Notes: generated from the letters alone by a model not told the origin. A stretch of DNA of 64,000 bases from Bacteroidales bacterium (GCA_016705005.1 JADIZB010000001.1:744001-808000), one strand, 5' to 3'; shown: positions 26,647 to 35,040, numbered from the stretch's first letter. Numbers and translations: made by a program.

Positions 26647-28023
26647 TCAGACTCTTTCCAGATCCACAGTAAAATGCCTCATAATCGGGGCTTCCCGAAC
26701 GATCTTCAGACCACGGGTAATTGAATTGCTTCTGTCATAAACATTGGCCAGTGCGGTGGCAACATAGTCCATATGATTATTTGTATACACCCTTCGCGGA
26801 ATGGTTAACCTGAGCAATTCAAGCGCAGGGAACCGGTTTTCGCGTGTTTCCGGATCTCTGTCGGCCAATAGGGCGCCAATCTCAACACCCCTGACTCCAC
26901 TCTCAAGGTAAAGTTCCACCGCAAGTGTCTGAGCATGAAATTGCTCCTTCGGCAACTGGGGCAAAAAACGTTTTGCATCCACGAATATAGCATGCCCTCC
27001 AAAAGGTTGCTGCACCGGAACTCCGAATTCAACCAAACGGCTGCCAAGATAAGCTACCTGCTTGATCCTTGTTTCAAGATAGTCAAATTCAGTGCCTTCC
27101 CGCAACCCTTGCGAGAGTGCATTCATATCACGACCTGACATCCCTCCGTAAGTAATATAACCTTCAAACATAATATTGAAGACCGACGCCTTGTCAAAAA
27201 TTTCCTTTTCGCGCATTCCTATGAAACCGCCCATATTGACAATGGCATCTTTCTTACTGCTCATTGTCATAAAGTCGGCTGTTCCGAACATCTCGAGAAC
27301 TATTTCCCTGATGGTTCTATCCTTAAAGCCATCTTCCCTGGTCTTGATAAAGTAGGCATTTTCAGCAAAACGGGCAGCGTCAATCAGAACTTTCACGCCA
27401 TATTTATTGGCAAGATTGCGAATGCCTTTGAGATTAGCCATTGAAACGGGCTGTCCACCAGAAGAGTTGCAGGTTACGGTGACAACAATAAAGGGGATTT
27501 TCTCTTTCGGGTTACTACGGAGAACATCCTCCAGTTTCTCCAGATCGACATTCCCTTTGAACGGGTGATAAACGGTAGTATCAAAAGCTTCGGCAATGGT
27601 ACAGTCAACGGCCCTGGCCTTGCGGAATTCAATATGGCCTTTGGTTGTATCAAAGTGGGAGTTTCCCGGCACTATATCACCCGCCTTTACCAGTGCGGAG
27701 AAAAGGACGTTTTCTGCGGCCCGTCCCTGGTGGGTAGGCAGGAAGTACTCAAATCCGAGAATCTCCTTAATTGTATCCTTCATCTTAAAATAGGACGATG
27801 CCCCGGCATAACTCTCATCCCCAAGCATCATTTCGCTCCACTGACGGTCGCTCATTGCCCCGGTGCCGGAGTCGGTAAGCAAATCAATGAAAACATATTC
27901 ACTTCTGAGTTTAAAGAGATTGAAACTGGCTTCATTTATCCATTTCTCCCGGTCAGCACGTGTGCTGCGACGAATGGGTTCAACCATCTTTATTTTATAG
28001 GATTCCGCAAATGGTAATTCCAT
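26647..28023 (-). CDS. tnaA: Tryptophanase (tryptophan indole-lyase)
   Basis: 458 residues, a PLP enzyme that cleaves tryptophan to indole, pyruvate and ammonia. It shows IDLLTDSGTGAMSD, PTHQGR, GGQPVSMANL, and the PLP lysine in MSSKKDAIVNMGG. It resembles both tryptophanase and tyrosine phenol-lyase. Tryptophanase is favoured because VEIG replaces the MERG that carries the phenol-lyase-specific arginine, because EAFDT and ELLRLTIPR read as in TnaA, and because the C-terminal RHFT histidine of TnaA is kept. It is preceded by a promoter and a 26-codon leader ORF (28087-28167). A hydroxyproline-fermentation gene is also in the window, fitting amino-acid catabolism. Confidence 0.9.
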   Translation of the reverse strand: MELPFAESYKIKMVEPIRRSTRADREKWINEASFNLFKLRSEYVFIDLLTDSGTGAMSDRQWSEMMLGDESYAGASSYFKMKDTIKEILGFEYFLPTHQGRAAENVLFSALVKAGDIVPGNSHFDTTKGHIEFRKARAVDCTIAEAFDTTVYHPFKGNVDLEKLEDVLRSNPKEKIPFIVVTVTCNSSGGQPVSMANLKGIRNLANKYGVKVLIDAARFAENAYFIKTREDGFKDRTIREIVLEMFGTADFMTMSSKKDAIVNMGGFIGMREKEIFDKASVFNIMFEGYITYGGMSGRDMNALSQGLREGTEFDYLETRIKQVAYLGSRLVEFGVPVQQPFGGHAIFVDAKRFLPQLPKEQFHAQTLAVELYLESGVRGVEIGALLADRDPETRENRFPALELLRLTIPRRVYTNNHMDYVATALANVYDRSNSITRGLKIVREAPIMRHFTVDLERV

Positions 28024-28049
28024 ATTGATAAATTCTTAAATTAATGATG

Positions 28050-28114
28050 AAAAACAGGCAGGGATTTGTAGCAGAAGAAGATGAGGTCAGAATTGATATT
28101 CATCCCTGTTTTTT
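28050..28114 (-). promoter_or_regulatory. Hairpin in the tnaA leader, possible attenuator
   Basis: On the minus strand CAGGGAT (28108-28102), preceded by six A, can pair with ATCCCTG (28065-28059) across 36 nt. The right arm is followed by CCTGTTTTT (28058-28050), which can alternatively pair with AAAAACAGG on the left side. The left arm overlaps the last codons of the leader ORF, so ribosome position could choose the fold. The loop is long and the stem short for a classical terminator. Confidence 0.35.
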
Positions 28115-28167
28115 ATGTTGCGGAAGATTGTTTTGGCGGTAAGCCTGAAAATATATCGCGCTGACAT
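28087..28167 (-). CDS. 26-codon leader ORF upstream of tnaA
   Basis: ATG at 28167 to TGA at 28087. The peptide begins MSARYIFRLTAK and ends NRDEYQF. It starts about 16 nt after the predicted transcription start (from the -7 box at 28188-28195) and ends 63 nt before tnaA. Position and size match tnaC, the leader peptide of proteobacterial tna operons. Unlike TnaC it lacks tryptophan and a C-terminal proline, so any ribosome-stalling mechanism would differ. It may instead be a chance frame in the 5' UTR. Confidence 0.4.
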   Translation of the reverse strand: MSARYIFRLTAKTIFRNIKNRDEYQF

Positions 28168-28187
28168 TATTAGCTTGCTGTAGGGCT

Positions 28188-28195
28188 CAAAAGTA
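28188..28195 (-). promoter_or_regulatory. -7 box of the tnaA transcript
   Basis: The minus strand reads TACTTTTG, an exact TAnnTTTG match; transcription would begin near 28183. No clear TTTG at -33 was found, which is compatible with an activated promoter. Confidence 0.4.
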
Positions 28196-28405
28196 AGGCA
28201 TTTTTTAAAAAAGCGAATAAATTTGAAAACTTTTTCAATCCTTTTGTAGAAATTACTGTAAATGTAATTATTTCAATGTGTTCCAGAGTTGATATTACAG
28301 AAATTAACACCAGAATCCGTGAATATTTCAGCCGGTATTTTATCCTGAATTTCAGAATTTTTATGCCCTCTCCTTACAAAAAGGTGCTTTCAGAAATCAA
28401 ATCCT

Positions 28406-28413
28406 TATCTTTG
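28406..28413 (+). promoter_or_regulatory. -7 box of glyS, implying a leaderless mRNA
   Basis: TATCTTTG is an exact TAnnTTTG match, with its last base only 4 nt before the ATG at 28418. Transcription would begin at or within a few bases of the start codon. Confidence 0.4.
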
Positions 28414-28417
28414 CCAC

Positions 28418-29944
28418 ATGGCAAACAACGAAGATCTTTTTAAAAAAATTATTTCCCATGCTAAGGAGTATGGGTTTGTGTTCCAGAGCAGTGAAATTTA
28501 TGATGGCCTCAGTGCTGTGTATGATTATGGCCAGAACGGTGTTGAACTCAAGAATAACATCAAGGAATACTGGTGGAAATCAATGGTACGTTACCATGAA
28601 AACATCGTGGGTATTGATTCTGCGATTTTTATGCACCCGACGATCTGGAAAGCGTCAGGCCATGTAGATGCTTTCAGTGATCCGATGATTGACAACAGGG
28701 ATTCCAAGAAGCGTTACCGTGCCGATGTGCTGGTTGAGGAATTTATTGCGAAAACCGAAGATAAAATTACCAAAGAAGTTGAAAAAGCAGCGAAACGGTT
28801 TGGCGATGCTTTCGACGAAATCCAATACAGGGCTACCAATCCGAGGGTTCTTGAATATCAGGCCAAGATTGATTCAGCAAAAAACAGATTATATAAAGGG
28901 CTTGAAAACAACGACCTCGCTGACGTCAAAAAGCTCATTGAGGATCTTGAAATTGTTTGTCCGGTATCAGGATCACGCAATTGGACCGAAGTCAGGCAAT
29001 TCAACCTGATGTTTTCGACCCAGATGGGCTCAGTCAGCGAAGATGCCAACACGATTTATCTGCGCCCGGAAACAGCCCAGGGAATTTTTGTAAACTTCCT
29101 GAATGTTATGAAAACAGGACGCATGAAAATTCCATTCGGAATTGCTCAGATTGGTAAAGCATTCCGAAATGAAATTGTAGCCAGGCAGTTTATATTCAGG
29201 ATGCGTGAATTCGAACAGATGGAAATGCAGTTTTTTGTTAAACCCGGCACTGAATTAAAGTGGTTTGAAGCATGGAAACAGGAGCGTCTAAATTGGCATC
29301 TCTCATTGGGAATACCGGCAGAGTATTACCGTTTTCATGATCACGAAAAACTGGCCCATTATGCAAACGCAGCCAGTGATATTGAGTTTGATTTCCCAAT
29401 TGGCTTCAAAGAACTCGAAGGCATTCATTCCCGCACCGATTTTGATCTTAGCGCCCATCAAAAGTTTTCGGGCAAGAAAATTACCTATTTCGATCCGGAA
29501 CTCAATGAGAGTTATGTTCCTTATGTGGTTGAAACATCCATTGGACTGGACCGAACCTTCCTGGCTATGATGAGCTATGCTTACACAGAAGAAAAGCTGG
29601 ACGACGGTTCTGAACGTGTTGTGATGAAACTTCCCCCGGTCCTTGCGCCGGTTAAAGCTGCGGTTTTACCATTGGTTGCCAAAGACGGGCTGCCTGAAAA
29701 AGGACGTGAAATCATGGATAATCTGAAATATGAGTTCAACTGTCAGTACGAAGAAAAAGATTCAATCGGAAAACGTTACCGCAGACAGGATTCAATTGGA
29801 ACACCTTACTGCATTACGGTTGATCACCAAACGCTTGAAGATGGAACTGTCACCATCCGTGAAAGGGATTCGATGAAGCAGGAACGTATAGATATCTCTC
29901 ACATCAGTGATATCATCAAAGAGCGGTTAAAAATTAAAAAATAG
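28418..29944 (+). CDS. glyS: Glycyl-tRNA synthetase (alpha2 type)
   Basis: 508 residues, a class II synthetase charging tRNA-Gly. It has the single-chain, eukaryote/archaeal-like form used by Bacteroidota. The N-terminal segment AKEYGFVFQSSEIYDGLSAV is typical. Motif 2 is in FRNEIVARQFIFRMREFEQME, RPETAQGIFVNF precedes it, and motif 3 is around VVETSIGLDRTFLAM. The C-terminal anticodon-binding domain follows (about 395-505). It ends at a strong bidirectional terminator. Confidence 0.95.
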   Translation: MANNEDLFKKIISHAKEYGFVFQSSEIYDGLSAVYDYGQNGVELKNNIKEYWWKSMVRYHENIVGIDSAIFMHPTIWKASGHVDAFSDPMIDNRDSKKRYRADVLVEEFIAKTEDKITKEVEKAAKRFGDAFDEIQYRATNPRVLEYQAKIDSAKNRLYKGLENNDLADVKKLIEDLEIVCPVSGSRNWTEVRQFNLMFSTQMGSVSEDANTIYLRPETAQGIFVNFLNVMKTGRMKIPFGIAQIGKAFRNEIVARQFIFRMREFEQMEMQFFVKPGTELKWFEAWKQERLNWHLSLGIPAEYYRFHDHEKLAHYANAASDIEFDFPIGFKELEGIHSRTDFDLSAHQKFSGKKITYFDPELNESYVPYVVETSIGLDRTFLAMMSYAYTEEKLDDGSERVVMKLPPVLAPVKAAVLPLVAKDGLPEKGREIMDNLKYEFNCQYEEKDSIGKRYRRQDSIGTPYCITVDHQTLEDGTVTIRERDSMKQERIDISHISDIIKERLKIKK

Positions 29945-29961
29945 TCAGAATATTTCTTCTT

Positions 29962-30000
29962 CAAAAAAGGGGTTGTCATGAAAAGACAACCCCTTTTTTG
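29962..30000. terminator. Bidirectional terminator between glyS and pth
   Basis: A perfect 16-bp inverted repeat, CAAAAAAGGGGTTGTC (29962-29977) and its complement (29985-30000), with a 7-nt loop. A-rich and T-rich arm ends serve both strands, as expected between convergent genes. Confidence 0.88.
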
Positions 30001-30016
30001 AAGAATTTCTGAATCA

Positions 30017-30580
30017 CTATTTATTGTTATAGGCATTCATTGTATTGGTTGCCCCTCCCGAAATGAAACTTTTAATCATTTCAACAGCCTGCGGAATCTT
30101 TTCAAGAAAAATCTTCTCTTCTTCACGCGAAAAACGCCCCAAAACATAATCTACCTGAAATCCCCTTGCGAAATTATTCCCTATGCCGACCCTCAGACGA
30201 GGGAAATCGCTGTTTCCGAACACTTCAATGATGTTGTTCAGCCCGTTATGGCTTCCTCCACTTCCCCGGGTCTTCATCCGCAATAAACCGGTATCAAGAT
30301 CGAGGTCATCAACCACAACCAACGAATTCTCAATACTTATATTTTCCTGCGTAAGCCAGTAACGATATGCCTTTCCGCTCAGATTCATATAGGTCGTGGG
30401 TTTTATGATTACTATCGTTTTTCCCCTATACCGCGCCTCAGCCCGTGATGCGTAACGGTCGGTGGTAAATCTGACACCAAGATCCGCTGCCATGGCATCT
30501 CCAATAATGAATCCAATGTTATGACGGGTATTGGCATACTCCTCGCCAATATTTCCAAGACAAACAATCAGGTACTTCAC
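30017..30580 (-). CDS. pth: Peptidyl-tRNA hydrolase
   Basis: 187 residues. It releases tRNA from peptidyl-tRNA dropped by the ribosome. Seen are CLGNIGEEYANTRHNIGF with the conserved asparagine and catalytic histidine, KPTTYMNLSG, and VVVDDLDLDTG...GGSHNGLNNI. The start is a GTG at 30580 (reading VKYLIVCLGNIG) because the family begins right there. It lies downstream of rplY and prs, an order common in Bacteroidota, but a terminator sits between rplY and pth and a separate -7 box is present. Confidence 0.94.
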   Translation of the reverse strand: MKYLIVCLGNIGEEYANTRHNIGFIIGDAMAADLGVRFTTDRYASRAEARYRGKTIVIIKPTTYMNLSGKAYRYWLTQENISIENSLVVVDDLDLDTGLLRMKTRGSGGSHNGLNNIIEVFGNSDFPRLRVGIGNNFARGFQVDYVLGRFSREEEKIFLEKIPQAVEMIKSFISGGATNTMNAYNNK

Positions 30581-30603
30581 AATGGTCGGTTCAGTCGTTT
30601 TAA

Positions 30604-30611
30604 CAAAAGTA
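30604..30611 (-). promoter_or_regulatory. -7 box for pth
   Basis: The minus strand reads TACTTTTG, an exact TAnnTTTG match some 24 bp before the GTG start. It supports independent transcription of pth after the rplY terminator. Confidence 0.4.
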
Positions 30612-30655
30612 GTTTTTATAAGTCATCATAATGCGTGAATAACTTTCTGCTGATA

Positions 30656-30693
30656 AAAATAACCGGAGGGCTGCAGATTGCGACCCTCCGGTT
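30656..30693 (-). terminator. Terminator after rplY
   Basis: A 10-bp inverted repeat AACCGGAGGG (30661-30670) / CCCTCCGGTT (30684-30693). Read on the minus strand it is followed by ATTTTTA, giving an intrinsic terminator 19 bp after the rplY stop. Confidence 0.75.
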
Positions 30694-30711
30694 GAAATTC
30701 GATCGCATTGA

Positions 30712-31284
30712 TTACTTCCCGGGGACAACCGGAGCTTCCACGTTACGGGTTGAAATTACGCTTACAACCACTGCACTTGGAATGTCCAGAAGTTCAACTT
30801 TATCAACCTTAATGTCCGAAACTTTTACCGACTGGTTAATTTCCAGGTTGTTGATACTGATTTCGATCTCATCGGGAAGGTGCTGAATCAGTGCCTTAAC
30901 TTTGAGTTTACGGAATTTTTTTATCAGTTTACCCCCAATCAGAACACCGGGAGAAACACCAGATACACGAATAGGAACAGGTATAATAACCGGTTTCTTA
31001 GGATCCAGTTCAAGGAAATCGGCATGGAGAATCCTGTCACTTACAGGATGTGATTGAACATCCTGTAATACAGTCAGATAATCCTTTCCATCAATGGTAA
31101 TGTTAATAAGGTTTGATGCAGGAGTGTAAAGAATAGGCTTGAAAGCTGTGTCATCAGCTGAAAAGTGAATCTGTTCTTTTCCGCCATAAATGACGCAGGG
31201 AACCCTGCCTGCATTACGCTGAGCTTTCGCATCTTTTTTCCCTACGTTCCCGCGAAGGGAACCGCTCATAGATACTGTTTTCAT
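30712..31284 (-). CDS. rplY: 50S ribosomal protein L25/general stress protein Ctc
   Basis: 190 residues, the long two-domain form. The N-terminal L25 domain binds 5S rRNA (GNVGKKDAKAQRNAGRVPCVIYG at the start, HADFLELDPKKPV in the middle). The C-terminal beta domain follows (VLIGGKLIKKFRKLKVKALI; about residues 100-185). It lies 45 bp downstream of prs in the same direction and is followed by a terminator, so prs-rplY is probably one transcript. Confidence 0.93.
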   Translation of the reverse strand: MKTVSMSGSLRGNVGKKDAKAQRNAGRVPCVIYGGKEQIHFSADDTAFKPILYTPASNLINITIDGKDYLTVLQDVQSHPVSDRILHADFLELDPKKPVIIPVPIRVSGVSPGVLIGGKLIKKFRKLKVKALIQHLPDEIEISINNLEINQSVKVSDIKVDKVELLDIPSAVVVSVISTRNVEAPVVPGK

Positions 31285-31329
31285 TTTTTGTTTGTTTTGG
31301 TTTGTATTTATATTAAATCCATAAGGGAA

Positions 31330-32265
31330 TTAATCAAATTTAAAGAGAGTTGAAATCGACTCATAGTTATGCACTTTGCCAATAACATCTGCCAACAGGG
31401 AAGCCGTACTCAACACCTTGATCTTGGAACTCTGAAGCTTCAAAGGAATTGTATCCGTTACTATGACTTCAGTAAACATTGAATTTTCAATTCTTTCAAC
31501 TGCATTGGCCGATAACAGCGGGTGAGTGCAGAAAGCCCTGACACTGGCAGCCCCATTATCCATCATGAGCTGTGCAGCTTTACATATTGTACCTGCCGTA
31601 TCAATGATATCATCAACCAGAATAACATCCTTACCTGTAACATCACCGATCAGCGCCATAGTGTCAACCTGATTGGCCTTCAACCGCTGCTTGTAACAGA
31701 TTACAAAAGATGTGTTCAGAATTTTGGCATAAGCTGCTGCGCGACGGGTACCTCCTGTATCTGGAGATGCCATGGTAATATTCGGCAATTGCAGCTGCTT
31801 AATGTAAGGTACAAATATTGATGAAGAATAAAGGTGATCAACAGGAACATCAAAGAACCCCTGGATCTGATCAGCGTGAAGATCGATGGTAATAATCCGC
31901 TGAACTCCGGCTGCAGTCAACAAATTGGCTACCAGCTTGGCTGCAATTGAAACACGGGGCTTATCTTTCCTATCCTGCCTTGCAAACCCGAAATATGGAA
32001 TAACCGCAATTATATGTCTGGCTGAAGCTCTTTTCGCTGCATCAATCATCAGCAGTAACTCGAAAAGATTGTCGGTCGGAGCAAATGTGGATTGGACAAT
32101 GAAGATATCATTCCCCCGTACATTTTCTTCAAAAGAGGGCTGAAACTCACCATCAGAAAAATCGGTAATCAATACATCGCCCAATTTCTTTCCGTAGCTG
32201 GCTGCTATCTTTTCAGCCAGGTAACGGGTGGCTCTGCCCGAGAAAATGTTAACCACTGTGGCCAT
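31330..32265 (-). CDS. prs: Ribose-phosphate pyrophosphokinase
   Basis: 311 residues. It makes PRPP from ribose 5-phosphate and ATP for nucleotide, histidine and tryptophan synthesis. Recognised are FSDGEFQPSFEENVRGNDIF near the N-terminus, YFGFARQDRKDKPRVSIAAK, the metal/substrate histidines in TIDLHADQIQGFFD, and the PRPP-binding loop VILVDDIIDTAGT. Length is normal for the class I enzyme. A promoter lies 40-70 bp upstream. Confidence 0.96.
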   Translation of the reverse strand: MATVVNIFSGRATRYLAEKIAASYGKKLGDVLITDFSDGEFQPSFEENVRGNDIFIVQSTFAPTDNLFELLLMIDAAKRASARHIIAVIPYFGFARQDRKDKPRVSIAAKLVANLLTAAGVQRIITIDLHADQIQGFFDVPVDHLYSSSIFVPYIKQLQLPNITMASPDTGGTRRAAAYAKILNTSFVICYKQRLKANQVDTMALIGDVTGKDVILVDDIIDTAGTICKAAQLMMDNGAASVRAFCTHPLLSANAVERIENSMFTEVIVTDTIPLKLQSSKIKVLSTASLLADVIGKVHNYESISTLFKFD

Positions 32266-32310
32266 TTTGTGTTGTGCTTTAAGGGGTTATAAATTCGGCT
32301 TAGAGGGTGG

Positions 32311-32338
32311 CAAAAGTAATTCTTTTTTCAACGCCAAA
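32311..32338 (-). promoter_or_regulatory. Promoter for prs-rplY
   Basis: On the minus strand TTTG (32338-32335) and TACTTTTG (32318-32311) are separated by 16 bp, close to the Bacteroidota consensus. Transcription would start near 32304, about 39 nt before the ATG. Confidence 0.5.
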
Positions 32339-32380
32339 CCGCATGAAATATTTAATTTCTGAAAATACCTGCCTAAATCC

Positions 32381-32411
32381 TTGATTTTTGGGCAAAAATG
32401 TGTTATTTTTG
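32381..32411 (+). promoter_or_regulatory. Promoter for queA
   Basis: TTG (32381-32383) and TATTTTTG (32404-32411) are 20 bp apart. The transcript would have a leader of about 160 nt before the queA ATG at 32581. In the leader (32412-32580), and in the rest of this 315-bp divergent gap, I see no riboswitch-like fold I can support. Confidence 0.45.
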
Positions 32412-32580
32412 CACCCCCTAAAAACAAGCCGTTTGTAGAACCTTCTGATTATTATAATATTAGGAAATACAAAAACGTTTGTTAATTGTTTGTAAACATA
32501 CAACAGTTTATTTGTATAATAAGCGAAAATCGGGCTTTTTTAATCCAAGTAAACTCAATTAACCACATAAACCTCCCGGA

Positions 32581-33636
32581 ATGAAACTCTCGCAATTTCG
32601 CTATCACTTGCCAAATGACCTGATTGCAATGCAACCGGCCAGCAATCGTGGCGAATCAAGACTTATGGTATTGGACCGTAAAACAAAAACCATTGAACAC
32701 AGAATGTTCAACGATATACTCGATATTTTTGGAGAGGGTGATGTTTTTGTCATTAATGATACAAAAGTTTTTCCAGCACTGCTTACCGGTGAAAAAGAAA
32801 AAACAGGTGCGAAAATTACTGTTTTCCTGCTTCGTGAATTAAATGCTGAAGCCCGACTATGGGATGTACTTGTTGATCCTGCCAGAAAAATCAGAATCGG
32901 TAACAAATTGTACTTTGGCGATGACGACTCTCTGGTAGCGGAAGTCATTGACAACACCACATCAAGGGGTCGTACCCTGAGATTCCTGTTTGACGGGCCT
33001 TATGACCAATTCAAAAAAACCATTGAAAGTCTTGGAAAAACTCCCTTACCTGAAGAATTGCAGGCTTTGCGTGAAATAATGCCGGAAGATAAAGATTGGT
33101 ATCAGACAATCTATGCCAGTAAAGAGGGAGCTGTAGCCGCGCCCACCGCTGGTCTGCATTTCAGCCGTGAACTCATGAAGCGCCTTGAACTTAAGGGTTC
33201 TTCCTTTGCGTCGGTTACGCTGCATGCCGGCGTTGGAAATTTCAGAGCCATTGATGTAGAGGATCTTACCAAACATAAAATGGATTCCGAGGAACTGGTG
33301 ATTGAAGAGGAAGCTGCCAATGTTGTCAATCTTGCAAAAGAAAACAGAAAACAGGTCTGTGTAGTTGGCACTACCACAATGAAAGCTGTTGAGACTTCAG
33401 TTTCTATCGCAGGAATGCTGAAACCCTACAAAGGATGGTCTAACAAATTTATTTTCCCACCTTACGATTTTAGCATCCCTACCAGTATGATTACCAATTT
33501 TCATCTGCCATTGTCGCCTATGCTTATGATGACTGCGGCTTTTGCTGATTTTGATTTTCTGATGAAGGCCTATAAGGAAGCCATCAATGAAAAATATAAA
33601 TTCTTCACCTATGGTGATGCAATGCTGATACTATAA
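32581..33636 (+). CDS. queA: S-adenosylmethionine:tRNA ribosyltransferase-isomerase
   Basis: 351 residues. It transfers the ribosyl part of SAM to preQ1 in tRNA, giving epoxyqueuosine. Conserved stretches are FRYHLPNDLIAMQPASNRGESRL at the N-terminus, DVFVINDTKVFPA, GAVAAPTAGLHFS, and NFHLPLSPMLMMTAAF near the end. It follows a divergent prs promoter and ends at a strong terminator. No other queuosine gene is in the window. Confidence 0.95.
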   Translation: MKLSQFRYHLPNDLIAMQPASNRGESRLMVLDRKTKTIEHRMFNDILDIFGEGDVFVINDTKVFPALLTGEKEKTGAKITVFLLRELNAEARLWDVLVDPARKIRIGNKLYFGDDDSLVAEVIDNTTSRGRTLRFLFDGPYDQFKKTIESLGKTPLPEELQALREIMPEDKDWYQTIYASKEGAVAAPTAGLHFSRELMKRLELKGSSFASVTLHAGVGNFRAIDVEDLTKHKMDSEELVIEEEAANVVNLAKENRKQVCVVGTTTMKAVETSVSIAGMLKPYKGWSNKFIFPPYDFSIPTSMITNFHLPLSPMLMMTAAFADFDFLMKAYKEAINEKYKFFTYGDAMLIL

Positions 33637-33648
33637 TTTTATTCTTGT

Positions 33649-33695
33649 AATCTCAAAAAAAAGTCCCTGAATGTCAGGGACTTTTTTTTGAGATT
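33649..33695. terminator. Terminator after queA
   Basis: A near-perfect inverted repeat: the left arm 33649-33670 ends AGTCCCTGA, the right arm 33674-33695 begins TCAGGGACT, and a run of eight T (33682-33689) follows the GC-rich core. It ends queA transcription just before the ispD promoter. Confidence 0.85.
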
Positions 33696-33727
33696 TTCTG
33701 CAACGGATGAATATAGCCTCCTGTTCT

Positions 33728-33759
33728 TTTGCATACAGCGTCTTTTTATATTAGGTTTG
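33728..33759 (+). promoter_or_regulatory. Promoter for ispD
   Basis: TTTG (33728-33731) and TAGGTTTG (33752-33759) are 20 bp apart, an excellent Bacteroidota promoter. Transcription would begin near 33765. A TTG at 33729 lies inside the -33 element, so it cannot be the start codon of this transcript; GTG 33774 fits. Confidence 0.6.
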
Positions 33760-33773
33760 TAAAAATATCAGGC

Positions 33774-34451
33774 GTGAAAAGATATGCTATCATAGTCGCA
33801 GGAGGATCTGGTACCCGGATGGGGGCTGAAATACCGAAACAATTTCTTAGTTTAGCGGGGAAACCATTGTTAATGTATACTCTGGAATCATTTGCCGGTC
33901 ATTCTCCTGAAATAAAAATCATCGTTGTACTCCCGGGGTCCCATATAGGATTTTGGCAGGAATTATGCACTTTACACAACTTTTCCCTTGAGCACAGGAT
34001 AGTTGAGGGTGGCTCAATCAGAGGGGAATCTGTGAGAAATGGCATTGGGTCGATTGATGAACATGATGCCCTGGTTGCCATACACGATGGGGTAAGACCC
34101 TTCGCCGATTTCCATACCATTGAAAAAGCATTTGACCTGGCTTCGGCTTATGGAACTGCTGTCCCCGGACGAGAAATAACCGATACAGTGAGAATTATTG
34201 AAGACGGACAGAACAGGCCATTTGACCGAAAAATGATCCGGAGTATCCAGACCCCCCAGTGCTTTAGATTGTCAATACTCAGGGATGCCTACAACTCAAA
34301 GAATCTTCAGGGTTATACCGATGATGCCGGTCTGGCTGGAAATATGGGGTACAAAATACATCTGTTTGAAGGAAATGCCGAAAACATTAAGATTACCACT
34401 CCCTTCGATTTATTGATTGCAGAAGCCATAATTCAAAGCAAAATGAAATAA
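33774..34451 (+). CDS. ispD: 2-C-methyl-D-erythritol 4-phosphate cytidylyltransferase
   Basis: About 225 residues from a GTG at 33774 (VKRYAIIVAGGSGTRMG). It couples MEP to CTP in the non-mevalonate isoprenoid pathway. The signature nucleotide-binding loop AGGSGTRMGAEIPKQFL is at the N-terminus, followed by IHDGVRPF, and TPQCF with DDAGLAGNMGYKIHLFEGN near the C-terminus. The GTG start is chosen because it aligns with the usual family start and lies just after the promoter. Length is normal. Confidence 0.93.
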   Translation: MKRYAIIVAGGSGTRMGAEIPKQFLSLAGKPLLMYTLESFAGHSPEIKIIVVLPGSHIGFWQELCTLHNFSLEHRIVEGGSIRGESVRNGIGSIDEHDALVAIHDGVRPFADFHTIEKAFDLASAYGTAVPGREITDTVRIIEDGQNRPFDRKMIRSIQTPQCFRLSILRDAYNSKNLQGYTDDAGLAGNMGYKIHLFEGNAENIKITTPFDLLIAEAIIQSKMK

Positions 34452-34657
34452 TCCGGACCGGACAGATGCCAGAATTACACCCATCAGAAATAAATTCAAC
34501 GGAACGGAAAATTAAATCTTCTTTCAGGATCTGTTTCAACAATTCACGAAGAAATTGTCCGGGGGACAAAAAATAGACATAACCCTGTCTGCCAAAAGTT
34601 GGTATACTTCCGGATACTTCGACGACTAGTCACTCTTTCCGGATTTAAGTATCATCA

Positions 34658-35040
34658 CTATTGAATCCGCCTCCCTTTCCATGAATTCCTGACAAAGTTA
34701 CCGGCAAGTGCTGTTATTGCTGTAATTAAAACAACAAGCGGTTCAAACACAGGGATAATCCATCCCGGATTCTTCATACCTGCAAACCGGGAAAAAGAGA
34801 CAAGCAGTGGAAAATCAGTTATCGTTTTGACTAAAAGCAATCCAATAGCAAGAATGAAATATTGTGCATCAATTGTCCCGGCAACAGCAAATACAAGAAT
34901 CCCGGAATTCATAAACATGACAGTTACAGCTGAAAAGATGAGGAAGGGATCCCTGTACCCCCTGCTTTTTGAAACCCACCGCATTCTTTGACGGAAAAAG
35001 CCTGCTATTGTTCTGTTTGCTTCGGCTTTTACAATAGCAT
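34658..35040 (-). pseudogene. C-terminal fragment of a family 2 glycosyltransferase, out of frame
   Basis: This stretch continues the glycosyltransferase at 35029-35802 in another frame. It encodes KAEANRTIAGFFRQRMRWVS, where RQRMRW is the QxxRW motif of processive and related GT2 enzymes, followed by three to four membrane helices (for example FILAIGLLLVKTITDFPLLV). Adding one base in the CCC at 35041-35043 joins both parts into a single frame; total length 1145 nt plus one is divisible by three (381 residues). It is therefore either a recent frameshift or a sequencing error. Confidence 0.75.

Larger units (their letters stand above)
28024..28417. other. Divergent tnaA/glyS intergenic region
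   Basis: About 390 bp. The left part is the tnaA leader (promoter, 26-codon ORF, hairpin). The right part holds the glyS -7 box. The middle (28200-28380) is AT-rich and shows no further feature that I can support. Confidence 0.5.

Noticed and set aside
34555..34569. Hairpin TTGTCC-GGG-GGACAA as a terminator of the glycosyltransferase or ispD
   Set aside because: The stem is only 6 bp with a 3-nt loop and neither strand has a clear run of T after it.
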